Below, one piece after another: positions 19,801-23,707 of a stretch of 33,748 nucleotides of DNA. Position numbers and translations under genes: made by a program. Under the pieces are notes generated by a model. The model was not told the DNA's origin and made no database searches. It worked only from the letters and a program-made list of their open reading frames with translations. Position 1 is the first letter of the stretch. Each line of letters opens with the position of its first letter. This stretch comes from Chloroflexota bacterium (GTDB lineage Bacteria; Chloroflexota; Dehalococcoidia; Lucifugimonadales; JACPCL1), in the NCBI GenBank assembly GCA_016210395.1, contig JACQUI010000102.1, positions 1-33,748 of the forward strand, read 5' to 3'.

Positions 19801-19957
19801 AGCCAGCCCAACGCTCGTGCCGCCGACGCCCACAGCCGGGCCAGGCGTGCCCACCGGCGCAGGCGGGGCCACGATCATCATCATCGTGGTGATCATCGTC
19901 GCGCTGGCGGCAGTGGTCGGCTTCCTCATCTTCCGCCGCCGCACGGCTCAGGGATAG
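7898..19957 (+). CDS. Giant modular cell-surface protein (FN3/Ig-like repeats, Thr-Pro stalk, C-terminal anchor)
   Basis: A 4019-aa exported protein of unknown specific role, most likely adhesive or structural. By residue: signal peptide 1-36; beta-rich domain about 40-210 interrupted by a Gly-Tyr tract (129-165); two Ig-like units (about 213-405); FN3 modules 1-15 (about 408-1828); nine Ig-like units of about 91 aa (about 1828-2651), each ending near a D(N/G)xxP boundary; a Cna-B/carboxypeptidase-regulatory-like unit (about 2652-2755); two IPT/TIG-like units (about 2759-2944); a ZU5/GAIN-like unit ending LTHFSEFVA (about 2945-3128); FN3 16-19 (about 3134-3505); poly-Gly linker; FN3 20 (about 3521-3615); a unique domain (about 3618-3888); a Thr-Pro stalk (about 3891-3985); and a membrane helix (about 3991-4012) with an RRR tail. 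No LPXTG, catalytic or dockerin motif was seen. The start ATG follows AGAGGT; in-frame alternatives upstream run into a TAG. The frame is unbroken over 12 kb. Confidence 0.9.
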   Translation: MLTTSKLLDSRKIGIVFLLTIAITSALVFLATTAQGSSATLQTNKTTPYLVGETVGSTATYYIDASIDTIYRMQLGVAPTSGVPDNQSFVVDLRFDKGGPFDLTNRLPADMQARGSSLLLSVGYDDAVGAGYGYAYGYTGFGYSYGYAYCCGYGYGYGYGGSTGGAARIILNLSWDPPRINAKDGTYLATFTVGSDKGEFTAADEFSFVKVSALDVTITDPADDSVLTSTAPISIKGGINDPTGVVNVSLARPDGSLVTVPATMGNLSWSSPLLSLGEGRNILTADATNGYTPALTDTATSTVIVDKTRPKLKILNPGGVTNNASIDIDISFIEANPAQLILKRNGAVIHSLGRAPLETSGGVLKLPVPLEDGPNLICAEMTDRAGFTPDPSDPFNVLCAAPITLDQTPRPPTNVVATRGNSSATLTWSALDPFGQPIDNGSPLLFYTIKALKVNPAEPGDEPQISAPGTALEAIVAGLTNGTTYKFRITATNAKGASDPAFSNVITLGTIPGTPSLSAALVSHNSAGIVWSLSADGGLPVTFTLFRDGAVVLTTTATSFTDTGLSKATTYAYRVRAANAVGPNLVDSDTKSVTTPDVPAAPVLSGIAKDKAVDLTWTASPDQPFAPVFGYEVQMKAGPGSFVTIASLGRVTSHTVLGLTNGVTYSFRVRALNVWGPGAFSNEVPFTPTGLPGKPGKPVATPFDSSALVIWTPPLDTGGLPILTYTVDGFEVGVMALSAPVVTKIVDGSLTSTLVTGLINGKSYVFTVTARNTVDFGPPSDPSDPVMPSGVPGKPIIMSAFLVSHNSASIAWTLASNGGLPLGEVVFDVFRDGVKIATTPENTYTDAGLTVCTLYSYTVQARNINGAGPVSDPKTVKTACAPDAPIISVLDGDKQAHVSWFLPPPPPGPFEAPTGYELQMRTGAGPFVTIAMPAATQTAYTVNDLTNGVTYTFRVRAINAAGAGPWSGEVSATPSAFPGAPGKPVAKRAGPLALLLSWTAPLDTGGLPILEYRLDGYALPSSLTSLEMTAAAPDVVVFVGGDKTSAIVGGLTNGTRYIFTVTARNARGFGAPSEPSDPVTVGGPPGKPVITEVSATHNSVHLRWIVDDGGLPVFFNVIRDGAIVATTTAMAFTDTGLAPSTTYKYRVRATNEEGSSESDETPVKAAPGPDAPDLKAFPWNKAVDLIWAGATGFSVVEFVLEMKLPSGGFTTVGVFGPGATATTVSGLTNGVPVTFRVLARYVGGLELYSSEVTVVPFGPPGKPGKPTATPVGADALVQWMPPVDDGGRPILGYRVDAFEVGVTSLATFVFNREVGPVTSTLMSPLTKGKEYFFVVTARNVAGYGEPSNPSDDFMSATEPGQPILSLGTVTHNSVQLDWTLADNGGLSPVVFEVYRNGAMVLTTTALAITDTGLSPSTKYTYRVRAFNARGFGKFSNEVSATTSGSPSAPSINVTAKDKSVDVSWIPGPGAPFAKFELQMGLAGGPLLPLVELPPTTTFFAATGLTNGVTYCFRVRAHNAAGPGEWSPTACAMPNGLPGAPGKPSAKAFEQSALVSWTPPLDKGGLDITRYTIRTYEVPGVMVTTSSVLISTIIVDGKLTSALVSGLVNGKSYNFSVAASNSNGEGPESLPSDAVKPGSPPTPPSAPNFVKATPGNKMAKLSWQKPVSDGGSELVSYKIYAKIGASAPVLVLTVAGTQQSAEVTGLTNGVTYRFLVTATNAAGLEGPAGVSNDVTPAGTPTAPLNVTAVAGKASAVASWDKPLSDGGSSITKYIVTSSPGGKTAEWSAGDLKATVTGLTNGVSYTFTVRAFNAIGPGPASAPSNPVTPSATAPATPDVTLMTPSPTNAASATLRIKTGIANVAKVIISGGLSEVVTTTPPFTPGEAFEIAVPLKPNTGNTLEVRAANSDGVVSEPAFVVVIQDSIKPLLGEGNVSTPPSPTKLGETVLTVTGVEVNATIEVARGGVVLASTVVTIPGKVETFKIALTPNATNTLEVTATDLAGNTSNKITRVVVHDNIAPAKPTINTVNGQLPGSATPTNKTSIIVNVTAENGSLVMITGGKTPAFKSASTVDITVELKLNQDNLLSIVATDAAGNASVAATVTVKQDGVAPSVSVDPIPAYTTSTALTLKVKTEAGATIIASILGNGMTSTVATGGTDDVRLTLLSNNLNVITVVAVDAAANTSTPAELKITHDNVAPSLVVLVPANETQTDTPLAVFTLSISAEKDALVIITGGAETVTDKGTGVARSVDVPLNPEVLNVLKIKAVDAAGNSPPEVTRNIKSSAAIPAPPTVSVPVSPVNANKVKFTVTNIQGTKLTVKHTSSAASSTVEFVTSPGDTKTLNLDLSQDDVNVFAFKVSSAAGVDSAVVTRSVTEDSTPPAQPALREAVPAETNLSSIIIKLEVESGVTVTVTELKSKKLVGSGKASSPIDILVELQLNQDNTLSIRAIDAAGNQSPALELVVRQDGQAPDKPKLIGKVKSPTTGTTATLKLSAETNSTIEVSGGKTLKTATATGEAQDVVVELNTGNGVLNTLVVIAKDSLGNVSEPLTVLVMQDNVKPAAPIVTSPLAPGETTMSAFITLTVGYSATDTTIKTIQVAGPAADAKEPATGSGEQAVRVVLKANTDNVLVATLVDAAGNVSEPTTVTVKRGPAETSIFGTLRGTPENLSDAQAIATTVTPGITVDRVASAIDADSGEFELGGLDPTGEYTVQVIYKAGAGTDTRYYQAGASGNAGTSPASATKLKPGAAGISIEMSVLTKPVITGIGVAPAGTDNDVDRTLTITGTSLSGTQVWLVADAKTIELPITLKTDTAITATIQASTAPGAYKVQVRTGGGLSEPSSDTVVITKAAGIDPPVIKNLRDRFVRAGFPSVIRVEGANLKGDGETLVTILPLGLVVKATGINSAGTRMNVPILGTLPTGVYQLQPRNSKGIGPASEPFVVASCLPRGLRIARFPVCFGGGGIFSLALESTLTDSELILTNAGEDTAPGAPIASVRLPQGTSFTNEAGEGIETLLPPRMVTLPDDLQAKAPDAVGIKLGLSEGRVLLSTPVVLQVKITRAAASTPTLFLQLDETTFEEAGIEATVDGIAYKPGGIVLSKTLLPNGQAEFLMAALLTHFSEFVATDEDLVPDVPPSTPQNVEATAGNAQATITWEAPASDGGADITGYTATSNPGGKTATVGAGTFTTNVTGLTNGTDYTFSIVATNSAGDSAPATTDAVTPATTPGAPTGVTAGIGNTLSIISWSAPVSNGGFAITGFKITNDKNATTLLVGSGSTAATFTGLTNGVTYTFTVRAINALGDGDTAASNAVTPAAPTAKPGAPTGVTAAVKGPTSLEVTWTPGPQGGSPIKGYIITSDPPSTNSPLSVDGDATLTSAVVTGLTPGATYTFTVQAVNDVGASDPSAASTGVKVPGATPGAPTGVSATAGNGQATVNWTAPSPGDSAITKYIIRASSGVEKETPAPATSFVFTGLTNGVSYTFTVKAVNDAGAGAASAASNAVVPTAGGGGGGGGGGGGGTTLTAPAAPTGVAATAGNAQAVVTWTPPASDGGSPIVGYTIVSDPGNITAVAGAGETTAIVTGLQNGVTYTFWVIATNSIGNSLPSGKSGAVMPIAPTLPPVLPNNTGSSSATLNFEPTVSQTATAKTTSGAAVEIVAGGQIDLAVKPDGSNVLVLPIKLAAGASLDQFRDDASGVSVQGNVVRIIVKDAQGQPSIYLEAKVKSVTGTGNTAEVQLQDFRLKTAEQRKVVNGDVGTASVTFDAALVDVDIAPDATITVTIQNAPDAPDKTAFDAAAAAGNAKVTAYAYAAKVEKVKLADETDIGQAFVEMNAGKGFVDKYGLSKVKIMRRADGGAVSTLATEVKGSDDEGNVTFRATSPKGLSVFALVVQETLPPPPTPTPTPGPTATPTPTPPPATATPTPTPGVGTPTPTRTPAPGTVTPTPTPTVVGPRTPTPTPTPTPGVATATPTASPTLVPPTPTAGPGVPTGAGGATIIIIVVIIVALAAVVGFLIFRRRTAQG
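8282..8392 (+). repeat. Gly-Tyr codon tract inside the giant gene
   Basis: Codons ggc-tay alternate to give a GYGYAYGY-type tract of about 37 residues (129-165) that includes adjacent cysteines (YCCGYG). At the DNA level it is a short imperfect tandem repeat (ggctatggctac). It splits the N-terminal beta domain: beta-strand-like sequence resumes directly after it. Confidence 0.85.
9425..12808 (+). repeat. Four-fold super-repeat of three FN3 modules (A-B-C) in the giant gene
   Basis: FN3 modules 2-13 follow a strict order. Type A has an (S/T)HNS strand and a GGLPV...RDG core. Type B has a K-D-K-x-V-D-x-x-W strand and an ELQM core. Type C opens PGKPGKP or PGAPGKP and contains PPLDTGGLPILxY. The HNS codons begin at 9464, 10307, 11183 and 12005, giving periods of 843, 876 and 822 bases, all multiples of three. 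FN3 1 and FN3 14-15 outside the block do not follow this scheme. The copies are diverged at the DNA level, so the amplification is old or has been under selection. Confidence 0.85.
13385..15851 (+). repeat. Array of nine Ig-like units in the giant gene
   Basis: Units of about 85-97 aa share a late strand pattern, (L/V)xVxAxDxAGNxS, followed by a boundary such as QDNVKP, HDNIAP or KQDGVAP. This is typical of bacterial Ig-like domains in adhesins. They are clearly different from the FN3 modules on either side, and one unit (near 14760-15030) is the most diverged. Confidence 0.75.
19573..19850 (+). repeat. Thr-Pro stalk coding repeat
   Basis: Low-complexity acgccgacgcc-type codons encode a PTPTPTPG-like stalk of about 95 residues that would span the cell wall before the membrane helix. 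The preceding gene has a shorter version of the same stalk. Confidence 0.85.
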
Positions 19958-19982
19958 CCTGATACACGTACCCGAATAGCGA

Positions 19983-20013
19983 AGGGGGCGGGCAGCTAAG
20001 CTGCCCGCCCCTT
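19983..20013 (+). terminator. Terminator of the giant surface gene
   Basis: A perfect 12-bp GC-rich stem (19985-19996 with 20000-20011), extended by A-T and G-T pairs, has a 3-base loop. It lies 27 bases after the stop codon and is followed only by TTCC rather than a T run. Confidence 0.75.
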
Positions 20014-20064
20014 CCTGCGCCCATGCTATAATCAACCTCACATCACGCCATCCCAGGGACACAC

Positions 20065-20469
20065 ATGCTGACCGATAAATACGCATCCCGCCGGTACGAC
20101 GTTGAAGACGAAGCCAGGATAGACGCCGAGGTGCTGGAGCACATCCCCTTCGACTACCCCGGCACGGCCACGGACGTCACCTACGAGACAAACGAGTTCA
20201 CCTCCGTCTGCCCCTGGACAGGCCTGCCGGACTTCGCCCGCCTGGTCATCGTCTACCGCCCCGGCGATAGGCTGGTGGAGCTGAAGTCGCTGAAGTACTA
20301 CCTCACCTCCTACCGCAACGTGGGCATCCTGCAGGAGCACGCCATTAACCGCGTGCTCAAAGACCTCGTCGCCCTGCTCCAGCCGGAGCGCATGGTGGTG
20401 GAGGGCTACTACAACGAGCGCGGCGGCTTGCGCACCCACGTCCGCGCCGAATACCCCGCCGCGGGCTAG
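20065..20469 (+). CDS. queF: NADPH-dependent 7-cyano-7-deazaguanine reductase QueF
   Basis: The 134-aa cytoplasmic enzyme reduces preQ0 to preQ1 in the synthesis of the tRNA base queuosine. It is the short single-domain (type I) form. The catalytic Cys is residue 49 in FTSVCPWTGLPDF. The QueF signature VELKSLKYYLTSYRN lies at about 71-86, and the QEHAINRV helix and C-terminal VEGYYNERGG complete the T-fold. Length agrees with the type I family. The ribosome site is weak (CAGGGA). The gene follows the giant gene's terminator, so it probably has its own promoter. The IMPase gene starts three bases after its stop, so the two are co-transcribed. The other queuosine genes are not in this window. 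Confidence 0.95.
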   Translation: MLTDKYASRRYDVEDEARIDAEVLEHIPFDYPGTATDVTYETNEFTSVCPWTGLPDFARLVIVYRPGDRLVELKSLKYYLTSYRNVGILQEHAINRVLKDLVALLQPERMVVEGYYNERGGLRTHVRAEYPAAG

Positions 20470-20472
20470 GCG

Positions 20473-21399
20473 ATGGCCTCCCAGGCCACGCAGTCAGAGA
20501 GCGACGCCCAGCTTCCGGCTGCCCTGGAAAACCATGCCGCAGACCTGGCCGGCCAAGCGGGCGCCCTGCTCCTGGACTACTTCAACCGCCCTCTTGAGAC
20601 CACCTACAAGTCCAAAGGCCACGGCGATCCCGTCACCGATGCCGACAAGGCAGCGCATGAGCTGCTGGTCAAGGGCATCCAAGCCCGCTTCCCAGAGCAC
20701 GGCGTCCTTTCAGAAGAGGGCGCGGGCACTCCCCCAGCCGGCGCAACTCCCTACCTCTGGGTCATTGACCCTCTGGACGGCACGACAAACTACCTCAACC
20801 GTTTCCCCCTCTGGGGCGTCTCCATCGGCGTGCTGCGCAATGGCGTTCCCGTCGCCGCCGCCCTCTACCTCCCTGCGCTGGCCAGCCTGGGCAGCCCCCT
20901 GCTGCACGCCCGCGCCGGCGGCGGCTCCCACATCGGCGATGCGCCCCTTGCGCTGGCTTTCGGCGCGGAGACCTCCGACCGCCGTCTGACGACGATGCCC
21001 GCCTACTTCCGCGGCCAGTTCCGCATGTCGAAAACACTTCGCCGCAACATCGGCGAGGTGCGCAACACCGGCAGCATCGCATGCGAGCTGGCGCTGGCTG
21101 CCACAGGCTCCCTCCAGCTTGCCGCGTTCGGCTCGCCGAAGATATGGGATGTAGCTGCAGGCGCGCTCATCGTCAATGAGGCGGGCGGACGGGTCATGGT
21201 GCGAACGCGGAGGAGCCGCTGGAAGCCCTTCGAGTCGTTCCTTGATCCCGGCGCCGGCCTTCCCCGCGACGGCAACCTGGCCAAGTGGGGCGCCGGCCTG
21301 CTGGCGGGCGCGCCCGCTGCCGTAGACGCTGCCGCCTCCGGCCTTCGCCCGCGCCTCGGCCTGGTACGGTGGTTCCGCCGCCTTCTCGACAGGCGGTAG
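20473..21399 (+). CDS. Inositol monophosphatase family phosphatase
   Basis: The 308-aa Mg-dependent sugar-phosphate phosphatase belongs to the IMPase/FBPase superfamily. It has DPVTDADKAAHE near residue 53, metal-binding Glu in SEEG (80-83), the core motif D99-P-L-D102-G-T-T, and the C-terminal motif WDVAAGALIVNEAGG with Asp226. These residues support an active enzyme. The substrate (inositol-1-phosphate, histidinol phosphate or another) cannot be told from sequence alone. The C-terminus after about residue 255 is longer and more Arg/Ala-rich than usual. The start ATG lies three bases after the queF stop without a clear ribosome site, implying translational coupling. Confidence 0.9.
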   Translation: MASQATQSESDAQLPAALENHAADLAGQAGALLLDYFNRPLETTYKSKGHGDPVTDADKAAHELLVKGIQARFPEHGVLSEEGAGTPPAGATPYLWVIDPLDGTTNYLNRFPLWGVSIGVLRNGVPVAAALYLPALASLGSPLLHARAGGGSHIGDAPLALAFGAETSDRRLTTMPAYFRGQFRMSKTLRRNIGEVRNTGSIACELALAATGSLQLAAFGSPKIWDVAAGALIVNEAGGRVMVRTRRSRWKPFESFLDPGAGLPRDGNLAKWGAGLLAGAPAAVDAAASGLRPRLGLVRWFRRLLDRR

Positions 21400-21403
21400 C
21401 AAG

Positions 21404-21453
21404 GCCGTCCTCCCGTAGGAGCGACGCATGCGTCGCTCCTACGGGAGGACGGC
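21404..21453. terminator. 50-bp perfect palindrome between convergent genes
   Basis: Positions 21404-21428 are the exact reverse complement of 21429-21453, a 25-bp arm with no spacer. It begins 5 bases after the IMPase gene and ends 12 bases before the stop of the oppositely oriented oxidoreductase gene. As RNA it would fold into one long hairpin from either strand. The CGTAGGAGC motif resembles the start of the double hairpin at 28190-28256, so it may also be a mobile intergenic repeat. Confidence 0.7.
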
Positions 21454-21465
21454 TCGGGTCTGTCC

Positions 21466-22446
21466 CTACCTGAACCGGGGCAGCACCTCGCGGCCCATCA
21501 TGCGAATGGCGGCCAGCGCCTCTTTCTGGCCCATGCCCGGCCACTGCATGCGCATGATGATGGTCTCGACGCCCAGCGCCTCGTAGCGCCGGACCTCCTG
21601 CTCGCATTGGTCTGGGTCGCCGATGATGAACCGGTCCTTCAGGATCTGCTCGAAGGGCACGTCAATCCTGTCGGCCTGGGGCAGGTCCCGCGCATGCCCC
21701 AGCGACGCGCGGTCTGCGTACAGCGCCTCCACCGAGGGCCGGACGGTCTCCATGGCCTTGCGCTTGCTGCCGGCCACGTACGCCTCTCTCCACGCCCAGA
21801 TCACCGGCTGCTTGCCTGCCTTCTGCGCGGCCTCCTTGAACAGCGCCGCCTGCTTCTCGATGGTCGGGTACGTGGCGCGTGTGCTGATGAGCCAGCCGTC
21901 CGCAATGCTGGGCGCGCGCTGGATGCCGGGGTCGGCGTTCGCCGCCACAAGGATGCGCGGGTACGGCCGGCTGGCGGGCCTGGCGATCGGCCTGTCCACG
22001 TCCACCTGAACGTATTTGCCGTGGTAGCTCACCACGTCTTGCGCCCAGAGCTGCTTCATCGCCTCCAGCGTCTCCAGGAACCTCCCCAGCCGCTGCTTGG
22101 CAGGGATGCCGAACGCGTCGAACTGGAACTCGCGCCACCCTTGCGCCACCGCCACGGTCAGCTTGCCTCCGCACATCATGTCCAGGGTAGACAGCTCCTC
22201 GGCCAGCACAATGGGGTGCTCCAGGGGCAGCAGGAACAGCGTCCCCAACGCCATGCCCGGGATGTGCGCCGTCAGCCGCGCCTGCAGGAGCGTGCCTTGC
22301 AGCCCGCGTCCAAGGTGGCCGCCACTGACCCACACAGCGTCGAAGCCGGCCTCCCGCGCGGCCTGCGCCTTCTTGATAGAGTCCCTCAGCACCTCCTCCA
22401 TGGACTGCTCCGGCAGCCCGCCAAAGAGCAAGAGCCCGAAGTTCAT
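21466..22446 (-). CDS. LLM-class flavin-dependent oxidoreductase (luciferase-like)
   Basis: The 326-aa TIM-barrel protein belongs to the bacterial luciferase-like (F420- or FMN-dependent) superfamily. Family features include MNFGLLLFG at the first strand, AREAGFDAVWVSGGH, the hydrophobic GTLFLLPLEHPIVLAEELSTLDMMCGGKLTVAVAQGW block, FGIPAKQRLGRFLETLEAMKQLW, and the C-terminal FIIGDPDQCEQEVRRYEALGVETIIMRMQWPGM. The start is fixed by AAGGAGG four bases before the ATG. The family acts as monooxygenases or F420-dependent reductases; cofactor and substrate are not decided by the sequence. It is on the same strand as the aldolase gene upstream, but a 311-base gap makes a single operon uncertain. Many paralogues of this class are known from SAR202 genomes. 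Confidence 0.88.
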   Translation of the reverse strand: MNFGLLLFGGLPEQSMEEVLRDSIKKAQAAREAGFDAVWVSGGHLGRGLQGTLLQARLTAHIPGMALGTLFLLPLEHPIVLAEELSTLDMMCGGKLTVAVAQGWREFQFDAFGIPAKQRLGRFLETLEAMKQLWAQDVVSYHGKYVQVDVDRPIARPASRPYPRILVAANADPGIQRAPSIADGWLISTRATYPTIEKQAALFKEAAQKAGKQPVIWAWREAYVAGSKRKAMETVRPSVEALYADRASLGHARDLPQADRIDVPFEQILKDRFIIGDPDQCEQEVRRYEALGVETIIMRMQWPGMGQKEALAAIRMMGREVLPRFR

Positions 22447-22757
22447 GTCGCCTCCTTCAGAGCCTGTCGTATCAGCAACGCCTCACCTTCACCGTATTCT
22501 GAGGCTGCGCTTACTTTACCAACCGTCACGTCTGCCCTCCCCCCGCCACCGCCTTCCAGAGGATTCGTTCCTCCCAAAAAATAAAACGAATCCAGATACA
22601 AACCCAAGCCAATAAAGGCCCCCAAGAAGCGCAAAAAACGAATCCCCGCCCCTCCTCTCCTCCCCCCGCCGACTGACCTCTTCCGCGCGGCAGGCCGCCG
22701 GCCCTGCCGTCCGTCACGTCCCTGCAACAATTCCGCTGCGCTCCCCCGTCTGCCAGC
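22447..22757. other. Non-coding gap with three copies of a 9-base motif
   Basis: No gene is supported. AACGAATCC occurs at 22585-22593 and 22637-22645, and its complement GGATTCGTT occurs at 22561-22569. The first and third of these positions form a 9-bp stem with a 15-base A-rich loop. The sequence is pyrimidine-rich on the plus strand. On the minus strand it follows the aldolase gene and precedes the oxidoreductase gene, so it may hold a terminator and a promoter. Confidence 0.4.
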
Positions 22758-23540
22758 CTATGTCCGCCCCGTTCGCGCCGCCCGCACCTTCGCCAGCGCA
22801 TCCGCCGATGCGCCGCGCAGTAGCGTGGGCACGTGCGTGTACAGGTAGCCCACGCCCTGGGCAGCGTACTGCGCGATCACATCCGGCGCGCCCACACAGC
22901 CGGCGGTGCGGCCCGCCGCCATGATGGCAGCCAGCGCATGTTGCACCGCCTGCCGCACCTCCGGGTGGTTCGGCTCCTTCAGGTGGCCCAGCGAGCCGGA
23001 CAGGTCCGTCGGCCCGACGAAGAAGACGTCCACGCCCTCTACGCGCAGAATGTCCTCCAGGTTGCGCACCGCCTCTGCATCCTCGATCTGGGCGCAGACC
23101 AGCGTCTCGTTGTTCACCCAGTCCACGTACTCGCTGCGTGAGGCGCGCAGCTCAAAGGTGGCGCTGCGCAGGGCCGCCGCGCCCATGCCTCGCGCTCCCA
23201 ACGGCGGGTACTTGATGGCTTCCACCGCCCGCTTGGCGTCGTCGGCCGTCCGGATGTGCGGCATCTGCGCGCCCATTGCGCCACGGTCCAGCAGGCGCGG
23301 AAGCTCGTCCGACCCCGCAGACGGCGGACGTACGATGGGGATGACGCCCGCCAGCTCAGCGGCCATGCACATGTGCTCCACCGCCTCTGCGTTCATGGGG
23401 CCGTGCTCGCAGTCAATGAGCACCCAGTCGAACCCGCAGTACCCGATGATCTCCACCAGGTGTGGAGAAGGGAACGTCAGTGAGACGCCGATGGCCGGCT
23501 GGCCGGCCTTGAGCTTGGCCTTCATGGTGTTGGCGCGCAT
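22758..23540 (-). CDS. HpcH/HpaI-type aldolase (4-hydroxy-2-oxoheptanedioate / 2-keto-3-deoxy sugar-acid aldolase family)
   Basis: The 260-aa class II aldolase of the HpcH/HpaI/citrate lyase beta family typically cleaves 2-keto-3-deoxy or 4-hydroxy-2-oxo acids to pyruvate and an aldehyde. Visible signatures are FDWVLIDCEHGPMN (catalytic His), VRPPS (substrate Arg), MPHIRTADDAKRAVEAIKYPPLGARGMG, the metal-binding Glu in AQIEDAEAV, and the Asp in VFFVGPTDLSGSLG. The metal and catalytic residues are all present. The ATG at 23540 gives MRANTMKAKLKAG, the usual family N-terminus; an in-frame GTG at 23546 adds two residues, and neither start has a strong ribosome site. The true substrate is unknown. 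Confidence 0.88.
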   Translation of the reverse strand: MRANTMKAKLKAGQPAIGVSLTFPSPHLVEIIGYCGFDWVLIDCEHGPMNAEAVEHMCMAAELAGVIPIVRPPSAGSDELPRLLDRGAMGAQMPHIRTADDAKRAVEAIKYPPLGARGMGAAALRSATFELRASRSEYVDWVNNETLVCAQIEDAEAVRNLEDILRVEGVDVFFVGPTDLSGSLGHLKEPNHPEVRQAVQHALAAIMAAGRTAGCVGAPDVIAQYAAQGVGYLYTHVPTLLRGASADALAKVRAARTGRT

Positions 23541-23610
23541 AGTCACCGCCGGAGCAAGATGCCGCCTAGTCTAGCGCATTGCGTACGTCTTCTCCAGGGT
23601 CCATACCTCT

Positions 23611-23634
23611 GCTCTAGATACTAGCTCTAGTACT
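23611..23634. promoter_or_regulatory. Tandem direct repeat upstream of the histidine kinase
   Basis: GCTCTAGATACT (23611-23622) is followed directly by GCTCTAGTACT (23624-23634). They lie in the 167-base gap between the divergent aldolase and kinase genes, about 75-97 bases before the kinase start. This could be an activator or repressor site. Only the repetition supports it. Confidence 0.3.
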
Positions 23635-23707
23635 TTCAGATAAGCCTGTGCTCAAATGGAGGCCGTAGTTATGGGTACGTATTTAGTAGTAACGAGGCTC
23701 AAGAACG

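Noticed and set aside
19860..19957. Sortase-type LPXTG anchoring of the giant protein
   Set aside because: No LPXTG-like motif precedes the terminal helix; the end is a plain membrane helix with an RRR tail.
20014..20064. A preQ1 riboswitch before queF
   Set aside because: The gap is short and lacks the compact C-rich hairpin plus A-rich tail pairing expected for preQ1 classes.
16745..20086. A 1113-codon open frame on the minus strand opposite the end of the giant gene
   Set aside because: It is a mirror of the high-GC, repetitive plus-strand frame. Its translation is low-complexity Arg/Gly/His-rich with no family pattern or ribosome site, while the plus frame shows clear FN3 modules.
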